Notes under the pieces: model-generated | Told to the model about the DNA's origin: nothing | What the model saw: only the letters and a program-made list of their open reading frames with translations | Database searches by the model: none | Shown here: in pieces, positions 20,811 through 33,038 of the stretch | Layout of the letters: each line of letters starts with the position of its first letter | Position numbering within the stretch: position 1 is the stretch's first letter | Program-made: the position numbers and the translations under genes | Source of the DNA: Isoetes taiwanensis | Taxonomy: Eukaryota > Streptophyta > Lycopodiopsida > Isoetales > Isoetaceae | Direction: 5' to 3' | Length of the DNA: 64,000 bases | NCBI GenBank assembly: GCA_021234155.1 | Contig: JAJEKV010000289.1 | Location: 184,001 to 248,000, forward strand

Positions 20811-21099
20811 ATGCAGAGCTGAAGTTATAAAAGACGTCTCCAATTCAACATTTTGTGAAAGTTGTCGGCGAATTTGGATCGTAAGATCGAATAGACTATT
20901 TTTGAATTAAACTATTTTTTCAAATTGGATCCCTAAGATAGATATATTAATCTCACAATATGCAGAGCTGAAGTTATAAAAGACGTCTCCAGTTGTTAAC
21001 ACCTATGCGGCGAATTTGGATCGTAAGATCGAATAGACTATTTTTGAATTAAACTATTTTTTCAAATTGGATCCCTAAGATAGATATATTAATCTCACA
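20811..21099. repeat. Tandem duplication, 149-bp unit
   Basis: ATGCAGAGCTGAAGTTATAA starts at 20811 and 20960. Both units end ATATTAATCTCACA and are nearly identical apart from a variable stretch after GACGTCTCCA. Non-coding. Confidence 0.85.
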
Positions 21100-22093
21100 T
21101 CTATGGAGACCACAACGGGCCATGGGACGGATCTATACATAGTGCAACTTTGGACAGTCTCGAACTTGAGATATAACTGGTCTAGAACTAGTGTGTTACC
21201 ACTAGACCAATAGCACATGCACCCCTTGCAAATTGTAGTTCCTTAGGAAATAGAAATTTGGCTACAGTTATATGTTATAATTTGCAATCACATTATATTC
21301 CGTGTACTCTAGGGGCAAGCTTCTAAGCCACACCTAATACGCCTACTGTTCTTAGGGTGTTAGGCCCAAATGCTATATAACACTAACCACATTATACCTT
21401 GAATGGTAAGACCATAGCAAATTCCCAAAGATTATACTTCTAGTGACATACTAGCAACTCGATATTTTCGCTCATAACTTACATGCATCACAAATGCTAG
21501 CCTCCAAATACTCCAAATATATGGGCTTTTATGCTTAGGCAACTCATAGTCTTCATATAATATGTTCAAATAAATGGGCAATCGTACTTCGAGAACTCAT
21601 AATCTTCATACAACATGTCCAAGTTTTCTCACTTAAAATGCTCCTAGTCCAGAAATTGCATTCTCCAATCTCAAATTTCTCATAACTAATAATCTTTGCC
21701 CCTCACTCATCTATTTGATACTTCTTTAACGTGTCACCTTAGTTTGTATTGTCATTCCTATGTTCCATTAGGATGTGATTAATTTGGTCAACTACATTGA
21801 TTAATCTAGCCATAACTATGTATAAACATGTTGGCTAATGGTAAGGGTGACTATTGAAGAGGAGGAAATCATTTTTTATGTCTTCTCTCCTTTCCTCTTT
21901 TTAACAATTTGGCTAGTCATGGTAGGATTGAACCTTTTCACAAGTCTTGTAGGACCAGTATGGTGAATCTGAAGAATTGAAGCATGCGTGAGCCACGAGA
22001 GAAAACAAGATAGGATCATGGTAGATAATGTGGGAGGCATGAAAAAATGTGTATAGAAAATGGTTTAAATGTGAAGTCTTAAAATTTGTCTTT

Positions 22094-22275
22094 AGGTGCA
22101 TATGTAGCATAATAACAGGGGGTTACTTTTATAGTTTTATACGCTTTTTTACATGGTTTTTCTATGATTTCAGTGTTGTATTCGTGTTGACATACTAAAT
22201 AGTATTTCTAGAGTGCGCACTTTTTGGGCCGTTGATTTCGATTGGCTTAAACAATCCGACGGTTGTTGCTGCGAA
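22094..22275 (+). repeat. Dispersed repeat, copy A
   Basis: GTAGCATAATAACAGGGGGT, then TACGCTTTTTTAC..., TTTCTATGATTTC, TCTAGAGTGCGCAC and GGGCCGTTGAT. The same order of words occurs inverted at about 47,720-47,860. Family unknown; no terminal repeats were defined. Confidence 0.6.
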
Positions 22276-23249
22276 CACTGCATACATATGCATCAAACCC
22301 CATAACTTTTGCCCTCTGGATTCTTGCTGCTGCTGGCGGAGCGGATTCTTTGTCAAAGTGGATTCTTAAAGTATTGTATGATGTCATAGCTTCTGTTGTG
22401 GTAGATAATAGTCTTTTATTCTTGTTTGGGTTAGCATAATGATTTTCTATTGTTCCTTTACTTTTGTAAGCAAAAGGTAAGCATCGATCTTTGCAATCTG
22501 GCCGGACCCTAGCGGCGATTTTTTATTCTTGTTTTGGGTTTTGCTAGGGATTGTATACAAAAGGTTGAGTAGAAGCGAAAAGTTTGACTAAGATGTCCGA
22601 GTGAAAATTTCGAAAGTATGAAGCATCTGGCGGGGGGTTTCGCAGGAGCTTCTTTGCCGACCTGGCCGCAAACAGATCTCAGGAACAAATGCCAATGATC
22701 TTCAGAAACAAATCTCGAAAACAAATGGCGAGATCCTCGGAAATGCATCCGCATGCGGCTCCCTGTTCTGCATTTTCCTTTTTGGTTGCCCTAGAATCAA
22801 CCTAAAATGGCAAGCATCGAGAACCTTTGTGGATGAAAACGGGCTGTTTGTTAGCAGAGTCTAGGAAGAGCATGTCACACTAGGCTGCACGTATCAAAAA
22901 CATTTGTTCCTTGCCCTATTTCCGGCCCTGCTTATCTGCTTTTGGAATAGATGTATTTCAAAATGATTCGCTGCCTCAACCAAACTCCGGAGCTCTGATT
23001 ACAAACTGTAAGTCATTTTTTTTGCTTTATTTCAGATTTGCTCAATGCCCTGCAATAGAATAGGTTCGAATAGGTTTTTTTTTGCGGAAGCAGCAATCGA
23101 ATAGGTTCGTTTCCCTTTGAAATGATGTCTTAGAAGCCACATATATTTCCAGGTGATGCCGGCATTCAGCAACCTGCTTAGACCATTCTGAAACCAGCTA
23201 CACAGAACTTTCAGCATAAAACTGAACAGGGACCAGCTGAAAATAGGTC

Positions 23250-23925
23250 TGCGAAGATCTGTGGAAAATCTATGTATGTTATGCAGGAAAAAATTTGTAC
23301 CTTTGGATGCAGAGCTTTCTTTAATTTGCAAACTCCTGCAAGATTAATCTCTTTCAATGTGTTGGCCTAGATGTAGGTGCTAGATTTAACCCTCATGCAG
23401 GTTCCATACATTTCTATCTTCTTCTTGGATTCCTGTAAGCAGAGTCGATGTATGAAAAGCATTTGTGTTTGCACAAGTAATCAACAGATTGTTGGTTCAT
23501 TGGCATTTGCTGGTCCTCCTTTAAATCATTCATGGCCCTATTTTTTTGTACCACAAAAATGATAATGAGTGAAGATAGGTGCGGAAGATGCGGCAAAACC
23601 TATGTATGTTATGCGGGGAAAAAATTTGTACCTTTGGATGCAGAGCTTCCTTTAATTTGCAAACCTCTTGCAAGATTAATCTCTTTCAATGGGCTGGCCC
23701 AGATGCAGGTGCTAGATTTAGCCCTAATGCGGGGTTCCATACATTTCTATCTTCTTCTTGAATTCTTGTAAGCGAGAGGTCCATGTATGAAAAGCATTTG
23801 TATTTGCACAAGTAATCAACAAGGTTGTTGGTTCATTGGCATTTCTTTGGTCCTCCTTTACATCATTCATGGCCCTATTTTTTACGTACCACGAAGATGA
23901 TAATGAAAGCACATTCATAGCGCCC
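23250..23925. repeat. Tandem duplication of about 330 bp
   Basis: Two units share CTATGTATGTTATGC, AAAAAATTTGTACCTTTGG, AGATTAATCTCTTTCAATG, CATACATTTCTATCTTCTTC and AATCATTCATGGCCC-type words. The units start near 23250 and 23581, with substitutions and small indels. No coding frame spans them. Confidence 0.8.
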
Positions 23926-24539
23926 ATTGTATATTAGTTAGACTTCTTTGCTAACATTCTTTTGTGTCCGGCCTTGCTTGTTGTCTTCAAACTTAGCACA
24001 AAAAGCTGCAAGCCAATGGGTATTACTTATTGCATTATTAAATTTATTTGATTGCTAAATGGAAGAAGACATCTATAAATTTTGAGTTGGTGGCACGATC
24101 TATTCGTTAGCTCGGCTCAAGATGTTGGGTTATAGACTTCACATGGACACCACAAACACAGTTAGGTTATTTTCTTTTTTCTTGGTGGCCATGCCTAGGT
24201 TCAAATCCTAGGGACACTTTCAAAGCTATTTGTTTTAATAAACTATACGTCCACTCATTATTCTTAATGTATATTTTAATAACGAGAATCTAGTGTTCCA
24301 GTGTTCCCTGGGCTATAAGCATGGTATGGTGCCTGTTTTGTGGTTCTGGTTAGAATTTGAATATAAATTATTATGGCTTTTTGGATGGATTTTCGAATAG
24401 GTCTTTAAAGAGATTCTAAGATTCTCCCAGCTCAATTGACAAGGATGATATTTTATCTTGTCTTGGTCTACATTGACGGTTGGATCCATATTACATCAAT
24501 ATGGCAATATCATTATGAGAGGCTTTTTTTTTCTATCCT

Positions 24540-24630
24540 CATCACATTTATCCTTTTATCAATATAACACATATAATAACATATAATAACACATATAATA
24601 TAATAACACATATGACACATATAATACCAT
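24540..24630. repeat. Simple repeat of ACATATAATA units
   Basis: Irregular copies of (A)CACATATAATA lie just outside the inverted-repeat element that follows. Confidence 0.6.
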
Positions 24631-24659
24631 TACGAATTTTTTCTAGTTTGTTCGTCAAT

Positions 24660-25105
24660 TCTTAAGGCCCCGAAGGGGCCAAATTTTTTTTGGGTTAACA
24701 CACAAACCATTATATCCAACACTCTAAAATTAAACCCCCCTTCAAACCCCCTTTGGTTTGGGTGCATATTCACACGGGGGGTGACTCCGGGCATCGAGAG
24801 CTGTTGGATAGGCATATTCACCCGTTATTCCTTAATCTACACCGTACGTAAAGTTCCTTGTTTGTGGGGTATGCATGTACAAAATTTGCGATACTGTATA
24901 ACAAGTTTTGCAAAATACTATAAGATTTGTGGTAATATACTACATGGTGTTGATTTTGTACATGCAAAACATAATTTTAGGGGCTCTCGCTGCCCTACGT
25001 CACCCCCCGTGTGAATATGCACCCAAACCAAAGGGGGTTTGAAGGGGGGTTTAATTTTAGAGTGTTGGATATAATGGTTTGTGTGCATATACTCAGATAT
25101 ATCTA
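24660..25105. mobile_element. Non-autonomous element with about 110-bp terminal inverted repeats (copy 1)
   Basis: The left arm (about 24,690-24,785) contains CCATTATATCCAACACTC, AAACCCCCTTTGG and GGTGCATATTCACACGGGGG. The right arm (about 25,000-25,100) is its reverse complement and ends TTGGATATAATGGTTTGTGT. A ~210 bp AT-rich middle has no open frame. A short stem GGCCCCGAAGGGGCC lies at the left edge (24666-24680). A related one-armed copy is at 46.5-46.9 kb. It behaves like a MITE or foldback element; the superfamily and target duplication were not determined. Confidence 0.75.
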
Positions 25106-25544
25106 TGATATAATTCCATGGACGCTGCCAAAGTGACATGACATAAAATAATCTATCTACCTACCTACCTATTTCATTTAGAAGGTAAGGTACCATGTAG
25201 AAGATGCGGCCTTGTGCTATTTATTTTTCTCTTGCAATGGTTTGCCACCTAAATAATTCCCTATTTTTTATTAAACCACTTTTTTCCAACAAAAAAATTT
25301 GTAAACAGCAATTTCAAACATAATTGCTGCAAATGATGGAAGTATTAGTATAAGGATACTTGGAAGAAAACACGTCCTGGATGCAAAGAAGACTCCGCAT
25401 GTACTTCAAAGCAATCATTGGCTAAATTATAGAGTGCTCAATGTTGCCCATTATATAGGTGTTTGAGATAGTAGCATGTTCCTGGGGTTGTTTCACCTGT
25501 ACGGATTAGACTTATTACATCATATCGTTGTGGACCTTATGCAT

Positions 25545-25675
25545 ACCCCAACATTAAATCTTTTGCCCTAGTGCAATAAGCTTGTATATGATCAGATAAT
25601 GAAAATAATCACATTAAACCTTCTGCACGTGTGCAATAAGCTTGCATTTGATCAGATAATGAAAAAGTTGTCATG
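25545..25675. repeat. Tandem duplication of about 65 bp
   Basis: ACATTAAA(T/C)CTTTTGC..., GTGCAATAAGCTTG and ATGATCAGATAATGAAAA-type words appear twice. Confidence 0.75.
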
Positions 25676-25679
25676 GAGA

Positions 25680-26835
25680 GATTGCAGGATATGATTGATG
25701 AGAGGACAACCAAAATGAAATCTAATAGGTGTCCAAAAGATCCGTTCAATTGATTTGGTGTTTTTAAGGCAGAAGACCATTAGTCCTATATCCAATGGTG
25801 TGTAGATTATGTGGCAGCAAAATTGGTATCTTCTTCACTCTTCAACATTGATACTGACCTTACAACTAGAATATTATGGTCTGAGCAGACCATGAATACC
25901 GCTATTTATTACAAGCTTGGCGTCTTCAAAGGAACGCGTTCTGTGGCCCAATCCCGGGCCCAACTTAAAACTATGGTACAAGGGGTACAACGTCATAAAC
26001 ACATCAAAACAAGTCAGTGTACATATAACGTAAGTTTCTAATAACAATTAAAAATCATGTTCTAAAAGTGTGCAAAATTAGATATAGTAATTGGAACTAC
26101 TACTTAATGTAAAAACTATCAGTAGTGACTTAAGGATTCAAAGAAGCATATAAAAAAAGCAACCACATAAACCATCATATTAGACTACTAACGAACATAG
26201 TTAAATAAGCATGTGCCAAAAACCATATCACACATGCAAAATCAAACATGGTTTTTGAACTAAAATAAAAAAATTTGGGAGCATTAAAACTATGTTAAAA
26301 AGGATATATAATTAATGACAACTAGTATGTAAAGTCACCTTAAATTATAAGATTAACAATGCACGCTTAAAAATCGACCTTGAACTGGTAATAACTTCAA
26401 GAAACTAGTTTAAGATATGAAATTAGTATAATAAATATGATCAAACTAGCTGTGATTTCACAAAACTATGGTTGACATATGGTTTTTGTCGACATTATGA
26501 GTTGCATGTAGAAAAAACCACCCTTATACTGATTTCCATCGTGATTATATATGTGCATTAATTTTTGGGGGCTTGTGCGACGCTCTTTGGCCTTTATATT
26601 GCATTTCTTAGATTGAAATTAGATTAAGATATAGCATTGCTGGCACTACTTTATCTGAATTGCTGAACACTCCTCCACATAACCTTGTTCGTATCTACGG
26701 GAGGAATGGAAGGAACGTGCAGATATTATTGAATTGTTTAATCATGATGAAATATTGGAAAGTAGTATGAACCTTGATTGATTGTACAGTTTGCCATATG
26801 GGCCTAAGGGTCCAACATGGCTTGAATAAATATTT
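25680..26835. other. No gene seen; AT-rich
   Basis: Only short frames. A (TTTA)n stretch at about 26,828-26,855 precedes the LINE below. Confidence 0.5.
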
Positions 26836-26849
26836 ATTTATTTATTTAT

Positions 26850-28225
26850 TTATTGATCAATTGGAAGACTGGCTCGCTGAGGACGGAGGAGGAGGCGTTC
26901 AACTCATGCACCACATAATTCGGGAACTCATATACACTGATGACATCAACCTCTTGGCCCACACTCCAGAAGACATGGAGCGTCACCTTGATGCTCTAGA
27001 CAACCTCTGCCGGTTCACTGGCATGCGAGTTAACTTGGCCAAAACTAGGGTATTGCTTGTTTCATTCTCCCTTTAGCCAGGGACAAAATGTGGAGGTGGC
27101 TTTGACCTACACGCATTTGGGGATTGAGTTTCTGGCTATCACACACTGTGATGCTTCCATCAGATTGTACGTCACAACAGGGTGGAAAGCACTATATGCC
27201 ATGTAAAACAATAGCCGCAAGGCAGAGCTATATGCCTGGGTTCACCAGTCACACTTGTTCAGGGCCTTGGTCGAGCCGGTTCTCTTGTATGGAGTAGAGG
27301 TATGGAGTGCGGTGATATCCCTCGCCACTTCTAATGGCTTGGAGCAGGTAACAAAAGGCCTTCTTAGCACAAGCACTTGTGGTGAAATCCACAGTTCCAT
27401 ATCACTACCAGAAGGTAGTTGGTATGGGAGATGACCGCTTGCCCAATCTTGCTTTGGTCGTAGCAATAGGTCCATAGTGCCTCAAAGCTTGTTGGAAGAA
27501 CAACACAAGCTCAGTGATTCTCACGATGGAATGTACAGACACACAGATGCATGTAGATACGGATAGAGAAGGACCACGAAACGTTGAGGCAGTACTTTGA
27601 TGCTTGCTTCCTTAGCAAGCTGTGGGATGCAGATGCTCTGACACATGTCAAGATGGCAAGCTGTCGGCAACAAGTCAATCCCAGGCTCAGACGAGACCCA
27701 CAACACTATTTGTACGCCCACTTGCCTATGAAGAAGCGCAGACTGTTAGCTTCCATCTGCATAATTGTGTATCGCCTTTGCATTGAGACCAACGATGAAC
27801 TCTGGAGGCACGTGAGAACAAGATCGATCAGTGTTGCCGATAGGGCACCATTGAGGATGAACGCCATGCCCTTCAGACCTGCCCAACATTCAATCATATG
27901 GGGCACAGTATATACAGTTAATTATGCCTGACCAGCTGCTGCATATGCTGTTGAACATGACCTCCGTAGGCTTGTTGGGACCATACCTTCAGAAGGTTAT
28001 GGATACGCAGATTCAGTTGTATCCTCCGGGCAGTATTGAATTGTCTCATACGATTACAGTCTACCAGCATACTTATTACTGCTAAGGTTTTTCCCTCAAA
28101 CACCCTTCAGGACAGGGGGTTTTTTAATCCTGGCAATAATACGCTTGTTGCTATCTTTGTTTGGGTCCCATAGGCCAATTGGTCTCGGTGGACAATAAAA
28201 ATATATTCTATTCTATTCATTCTAA
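26850..28225 (+). pseudogene. 5'-truncated LINE, family A
   Basis: The reverse transcriptase part is recognisable: IRELIYTDDINLLAHTPEDM has the (Y/F)xDD catalytic box as YTDD, followed by LDALDNLCRFTGMRVNLAKT. Further on, in broken frames, GWKALYAM, LFRALVEPVLLYGVEVW and a C-terminal region follow. Stops and frameshifts are frequent. The 3' end reads GGGTCCCATAGGCCAATTGG, TCTCGGTGGACAATAAAA and (TATTC)n, so the family uses a pentanucleotide tail rather than poly(A). The reverse transcriptase matches the minus-strand LINE at 41.3-44.2 kb. The 5' end is cut near the (TTTA)n tract. Confidence 0.8.
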
Positions 28226-28254
28226 TATTCTTGTTATCTTTATCGTAGCATGGC

Positions 28255-28477
28255 TAAAGAAGCAAGAAATCCCCCAAAGCCCTTTTTCCCTCTTCTCTAT
28301 TCCATCTTTTATACAGAATATAACGGATCTTTACACGTCACAATATCTTAACTCCTAGTTTAACTACTTCTATAAATGGACAACAGACAGCATATTTCCT
28401 GATGTTATAATGATGCGTTCCACTGATGTGCTTGATGTGGTGCTTAATGTGCTTGATGTGCTTGATGTGTTCCAATA
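28255..28477 (-). repeat. 3' LTR of the copia element
   Basis: 223 bp. On the plus strand it begins TAAAGAAGC and ends TTCCAATA, with TATTGG...CTTTA ends in element orientation rather than the usual TG...CA. Confidence 0.9.
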
Positions 28478-28522
28478 CTCCCCCTCAGAAGGAAATATGA
28501 CCGATTCAAACTTTCTTCATGC

Positions 28523-30588
28523 CTAATTCTTCAACACATTCCAAGAACCTTTTCCTTGGTAGTGGTTTTGTAAACATATCTCTTTGTCATCTTCGGGTGG
28601 ATAGATACGTGACCTTGATTTTCCCTTGCTCAATCTTTTCTCTTGTAAAATGATACTGGATCTCAATGTGCTTTGCTTTGGTGAAATTGGTCGGATTTCT
28701 CGCCAAGGATATTGCAGCCTGATTGTCACAGAATATAGCCACAGGCCCTTGTTGATCTTCCCCAAGTTCCTTGATTAACCTTTGGAGCCAAATTGCCTCC
28801 TTTGGCTGCGCACTGAGCCATATATATTCGATTCACAACTTCGAAACCGCAATTGCTTTACGCTTCTTGCTACACCAGCTAACTACTCCCCTTGGAGCGG
28901 GGAAGCAATACCCGTCTGAGTATCTTTCCATGAGATCCCCCCCATAATCTGCATCAGCAAACCCATGCAAACCATTCTGCCCAGAGAATTGAAGCCCAAG
29001 ATCCTGTGTAGCATGTAAATACCTCAGAATGCGACACACTGCCTTCCAATGTTCTGGACCCGGACAACTCAAAAACTGACTGACCGTAACTACAGCAGCA
29101 CTTAGATCCGGCCTTGTGCAAACCATGAGATGCATAAGACTGCCGACTGCACTCTGAAAAGGAATATCTTGCATGTAGGCCGCATCTTCTGGACTGGAAG
29201 GAGCCATATCCCGGGTAAGGTGGATGGACGGCGCAGCTGGCGTAGACAAATCCTTACAATCTTGTGTTCTTTCCTCTTTGCTCAGGTAGACATAGGCTGT
29301 GCATCCAAATACACGCAAGTGTTTGACAGATGGCTTGACCCCACTCCAGGCTGCTTCGGGAACCATATTGTCAAGTGCTTTGGTAGGCAAACGATTCTGA
29401 ATGTACACTGCCATGCTCACTGCTTCTGTCCAGAAACGTGACTGTAGCTGCTTGCCTAGAAGCAAAGCTCTTGCTCCCTCGAACACAGATCGATTTTTAC
29501 GCTCCACGATCCCATTCTGCTCATGCTCATAGGGTATAGATGTCTCATGCCTTATACCATGACCTGCCAAAAATTTCTGGAACCTTCCGCCCATGAATTC
29601 GCCTCCTCGGTCTGTCCGAATTCTCTTGATCTTCATGTCTTTCTCATTTTCAACCTCCAACTTCCACCGGGTAAACTCTTCAAAAGTATGGGACTTCTTT
29701 TTGAGAAAAAATGCCCAAGCCTTCCTGGTCAGATCATCAATGATGAGCAGAAAGTACTTGCTGCCTCCAAGTGAGAGAACTCGAGCAGGCCCCCATAAAT
29801 CCATATGCACTAAACCGAGCGGTTTGGTTGCTCGCACTGCGCCACCTTTTGGAAATGGAGTCTTACTGATCTTTCCTTTGGCACAACCCTCACAGAGATG
29901 CTTGGTCTTGCCTTTCAAAGATGGCAAATCTTCAACCAGACCCAATTTTGACAATCTTCCTAATGTCCTGAAATTGGAATGCCCCATCCGTTCATGCCAT
30001 ATTTGCAAGTTGCTGTCACATCCATTTATCACAAAAGCTTGTGGTCCTGCAGCCCAAGTGAGATGATACAGCTTGCCATACCTCTGTCCTTGTGCTATTA
30101 CCTGCTTTTGAGGTCCACGAATCACACACTTGCCACCCCCGAATGTGAGCTTGAGATTTGCATCATCCATTTGTGAAACTGACAGCAAGTTGACTGGCAG
30201 ACCTGGAACATAAAGCACCTCGGTTACTTCCTTATCCTCTTCCCCAAGTACCAGCCACTCTAAGCTTGCCCTTTCCTGTTTGTACTGTCCTTCCAATTGC
30301 TTCTTCCTTGAATTCGCAAAACAGGTCTCTCCGTGGCGTCATGTGATCTGTTGCACCAGAATCCACAAACCAAGCATCCTCCTCATGTGCAAGCATAGCA
30401 CATATATTGGTTTTGATACTGTGATCTCTCACAATCCACGATGTACACCATGCTATGGTCTGCTCAATCTTTCCCCAAAGCATTTTCTTCCAAGTGCTAT
30501 TTTCCTCAACTCTCGGCCATGAAGCGCCATCACTAGTCTCGTCATCTTCCTCTTCACTTTCACTCTCACGATTCAATGTGAGCCACAT
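28523..30588 (-). pseudogene. Copia polyprotein: protease, integrase, RNase H; reverse transcriptase missing
   Basis: The frame 30588-30232 has the protease site DSGATDHMT. The frame 30296-28833 has GAG-pre-integrase (LQIWHERMGHSNFRTL...CEGCAKGK, the HHCC zinc site) and the integrase core with HMDLWGPA, IDDLTR and RTDRGGEF...NGIVERKNR. This is followed by VFGCTAYVYLSKEER. There the frame jumps directly to KDLSTPAAPSIHLT and the RNase H-proximal SAVGSLMHLMVCTRPDLS. The roughly 300-residue reverse transcriptase core, including the YVDD box, is absent. RNase H continues after a stop at 28833 in another frame (28765-28523, IFCDNQAAISLARNPTNF in minus order). The element cannot replicate on its own. 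Confidence 0.9.
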
Positions 30589-31195
30589 GTGCTTTAGTAG
30601 CCTTATTTTTTTTTCTTCTTAGGCACTAACTTCCCTTTTCCTTTGACATCCTCATTCTTTGAATTTTCCTTGTTACTTTCTCCACAATTCCTTGCAATAT
30701 GGCCAACCCCGTTACACTTGTAAGCAGGTCCTTGTCTCAAAGACGTTCCCTACACTGCATACAAGGCGGTAGTGAGTCTCTACTCCCACCACCTCTCGGG
30801 GCTTCTTTCCTTTGGTTCATGACGACCTCCTCCCCGCAGGATTTGTGTGCAAGCCCGGTCTAGGCTTACGTCCTTTGCGCCTCCTATGATCAAGCCAGTA
30901 CTCCATCAAATCTTTGGTGGGAGCCCTACCACCAAACTCGGACAATTGCATCCTCGGGTAAAGCTTTACCCATTCCTTGCAATTGTTTTTTGGCCAGATC
31001 TGATCCCTCAATATAGCTTGATGCATCCTCACAATCTTTCAATTTTGCGGTAAAGATTTGAGCATAAAGCATCACTTTTGGGAGAACCGATCCTTTTAAA
31101 GCATTGATCAGATAATCCCATGCTTCTTTTGGTTTGTGGATGCCTCTTCAATACAAAGGGATTTGCCCATCATTCCGTACTTCATGATCCGATTC

Positions 31196-31430
31196 TTAGC
31201 CTTCCGGTTTAAGCCGCACCCACTTGGCCATCTCCTCCTTTGACCCACTGTCATCTTTCTTCAGGATTGGAGCTGTTTCCTCTCCCGAGCACACTCCCCA
31301 CAATCCCTTTTCTGCCAAAATTCCCCTGGTTTTGATAAACCACACATATGAATTAGCAGCAGTAAGCTTTTCGATGGATCCCTTTGTAGACATGATTCTT
31401 TGCAAGATCGGTATTTCTAATATGTTTAGA
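31196..31430 (-). pseudogene. Copia gag N-terminus
   Basis: MSTKGSIEKLTAANSYVWF and GLWGVCSGEE are typical starts of plant copia Gag, just after the primer-binding site. Frames are interrupted further on (31,160-30,600), where the knuckle KCNGVGHIARNC has lost its first Cys. Confidence 0.7.
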
Positions 31431-31448
31431 AATCCGGCTCTGATACCA

Positions 31449-31671
31449 TAAAGAAGCAAGAAATCCCCAAAAGCCCTTTTTCCCTCTTCTCTATTCCATC
31501 TTTTATACAGAATACAACGGATCTTTACACGTCACAATATTTTAACTCCTAGTTTAACTACTTCTATAAATGGACAACAGACAACATATTTCCTGATGTT
31601 ATAATGATGCGTTCCACTGATGTGCTTGATGTGGTGCTTAATGTGCTTGATGTGCTTGATGTGTTCCAATA
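31449..31671 (-). repeat. 5' LTR of the copia element
   Basis: 223 bp, differing from its partner by a few substitutions and one compensated indel run near the start. Confidence 0.9.
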
Positions 31672-31679
31672 ATGGCTTT

Positions 31680-32995
31680 ATCAATATTCTTGTTATCTTT
31701 GGCCCCAAATTTGTCAACTTCTCTATCGAGCTATTGATTGGTTGGATGTTATAGAATTTATCAAAATATTACTTTTAATGACTTTTTTTGGCACTCACTA
31801 GACAAGATATGCCAATGCATGGGATCCTGGGCCCTCATCAAAGTGTTTGACAGGGTCAAATGCTTATGTGGCTCTATTTGTTAGGATCAACCCAAGCAAA
31901 TACATTTTTTGACCTGCACTAGTATAATATACCTCCTGCCTTGCTGCCTCAACCAGAATTGGCATGCAGCGCATGCAGCGCATACGATAAGAAGAGACCG
32001 AGCCTGTCCTGCAGCACACATAGGAAGAGGAGGCAACACATATACTCAAGCGAGGGGAATTGAACCCTTTTGCGCTTTGCGCATACTATAAGGCCTGCCC
32101 TTAAAGGGTTGGGGGCTAGTTCCATGCATTACGTTCACAACCAATCACAAACATTCACACACAGTTTATCATATGCCATGGAATCAAAGAACATAATAGA
32201 CCTTCCTCCCACACAGAAAGCCAACACAGATTTTCCTTTCCTTAAAGGTTACCGAATCTGCAGTCTAAACAACAAAATAACACAACAAATTAATGGCACA
32301 CAAATCAACAACAGCAGGTGTTTTGAGACGACCCCTCTTCGTTCCCACAACCTCGGCAACAACCTGGAAACAGACATTCATGGGGTTTCATCAGTATCAA
32401 CATGCCCCAAGGCGGCCTTTTTTGCCGGAAGCAAGCACAGACCAACAAAACACAAGCCACCAGAATTTGGCTTGATCCGAAAGGAAGCAGGGCTTATCCT
32501 CGGCTTCATAGCAGGGCAACCGCTGCTCCCCATATGCACCGCGCCACATGCAAACCTTCCAAATCCGGCATGCTTACCTAAACAAGGGAACAAAAAATAG
32601 CCCGAAAATGTAGCACACAAGACTGGTCAAACTCTCCCTTCTTTACGTATTCTGATACGAATACCACCAAAGAACCTTCCAAATCATATCTTATAAGCAT
32701 ATCTTAACCTTGAATTGCAAACGTTACATCCAAACAAACCAATATAATGTTGTAGGAAGACGTATGGCTTATCAAGACTCTAACCAAACATAATGGAAGA
32801 AGCAAAAACCCTGTAACATTCTTATTGAGAACTAAATAATTGCCACTTTCTTTGAATGGTTATCTCCAATGTTGTGTTGAGACCATCAAATAAATAGTGG
32901 TGCATACATACGCAAATACGAAAAACATTCTTGTATTGCCCTCAAAATGTCATCCCATAGTTCTAGAAAACTGCAAGTTATAGTTTGACTTATTT

Positions 32996-33038
<43 letters not shown>

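Larger units (their letters stand above)
28255..31671 (-). mobile_element. Compact Ty1/copia retrotransposon, 3.4 kb, reverse transcriptase core deleted
   Basis: Both LTRs (28255-28477 and 31449-31671) are 223 bp and about 98% alike, so insertion is fairly recent. The target duplication ATGGC flanks the element at 28250-28254 and 31672-31676. A primer site TGGTATCAGAGC, typical for initiator Met-tRNA priming, adjoins the right LTR (31437-31448, minus). A G-rich purine tract adjoins the left LTR. Inside, in minus order: gag start (MSTKGSIEKLTAANSY, about 31400), a decayed zinc knuckle, a protease DSGATDHMT (about 30370), integrase and RNase H. The element landed next to the tail of the LINE at 26.85-28.2 kb. 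Confidence 0.95.

Noticed and set aside
24060-24260. tRNA-derived SINE or tRNA (B-box-like GGTTCAAATCC at about 24,205)
   Set aside because: The A-box-like sequence is too far away and no cloverleaf could be drawn.
25811-26041. 76-codon plus-strand frame
   Set aside because: AT-rich intergenic context and no homology recognised.
32050-32080. tRNA T-arm-like sequence (minus GGGTTCAATTCCCC)
   Set aside because: No complete tRNA fold; isolated stem only.
32070-32600. 176-codon open frame
   Set aside because: No domain, partly open on the opposite strand, and no splice or homology support.
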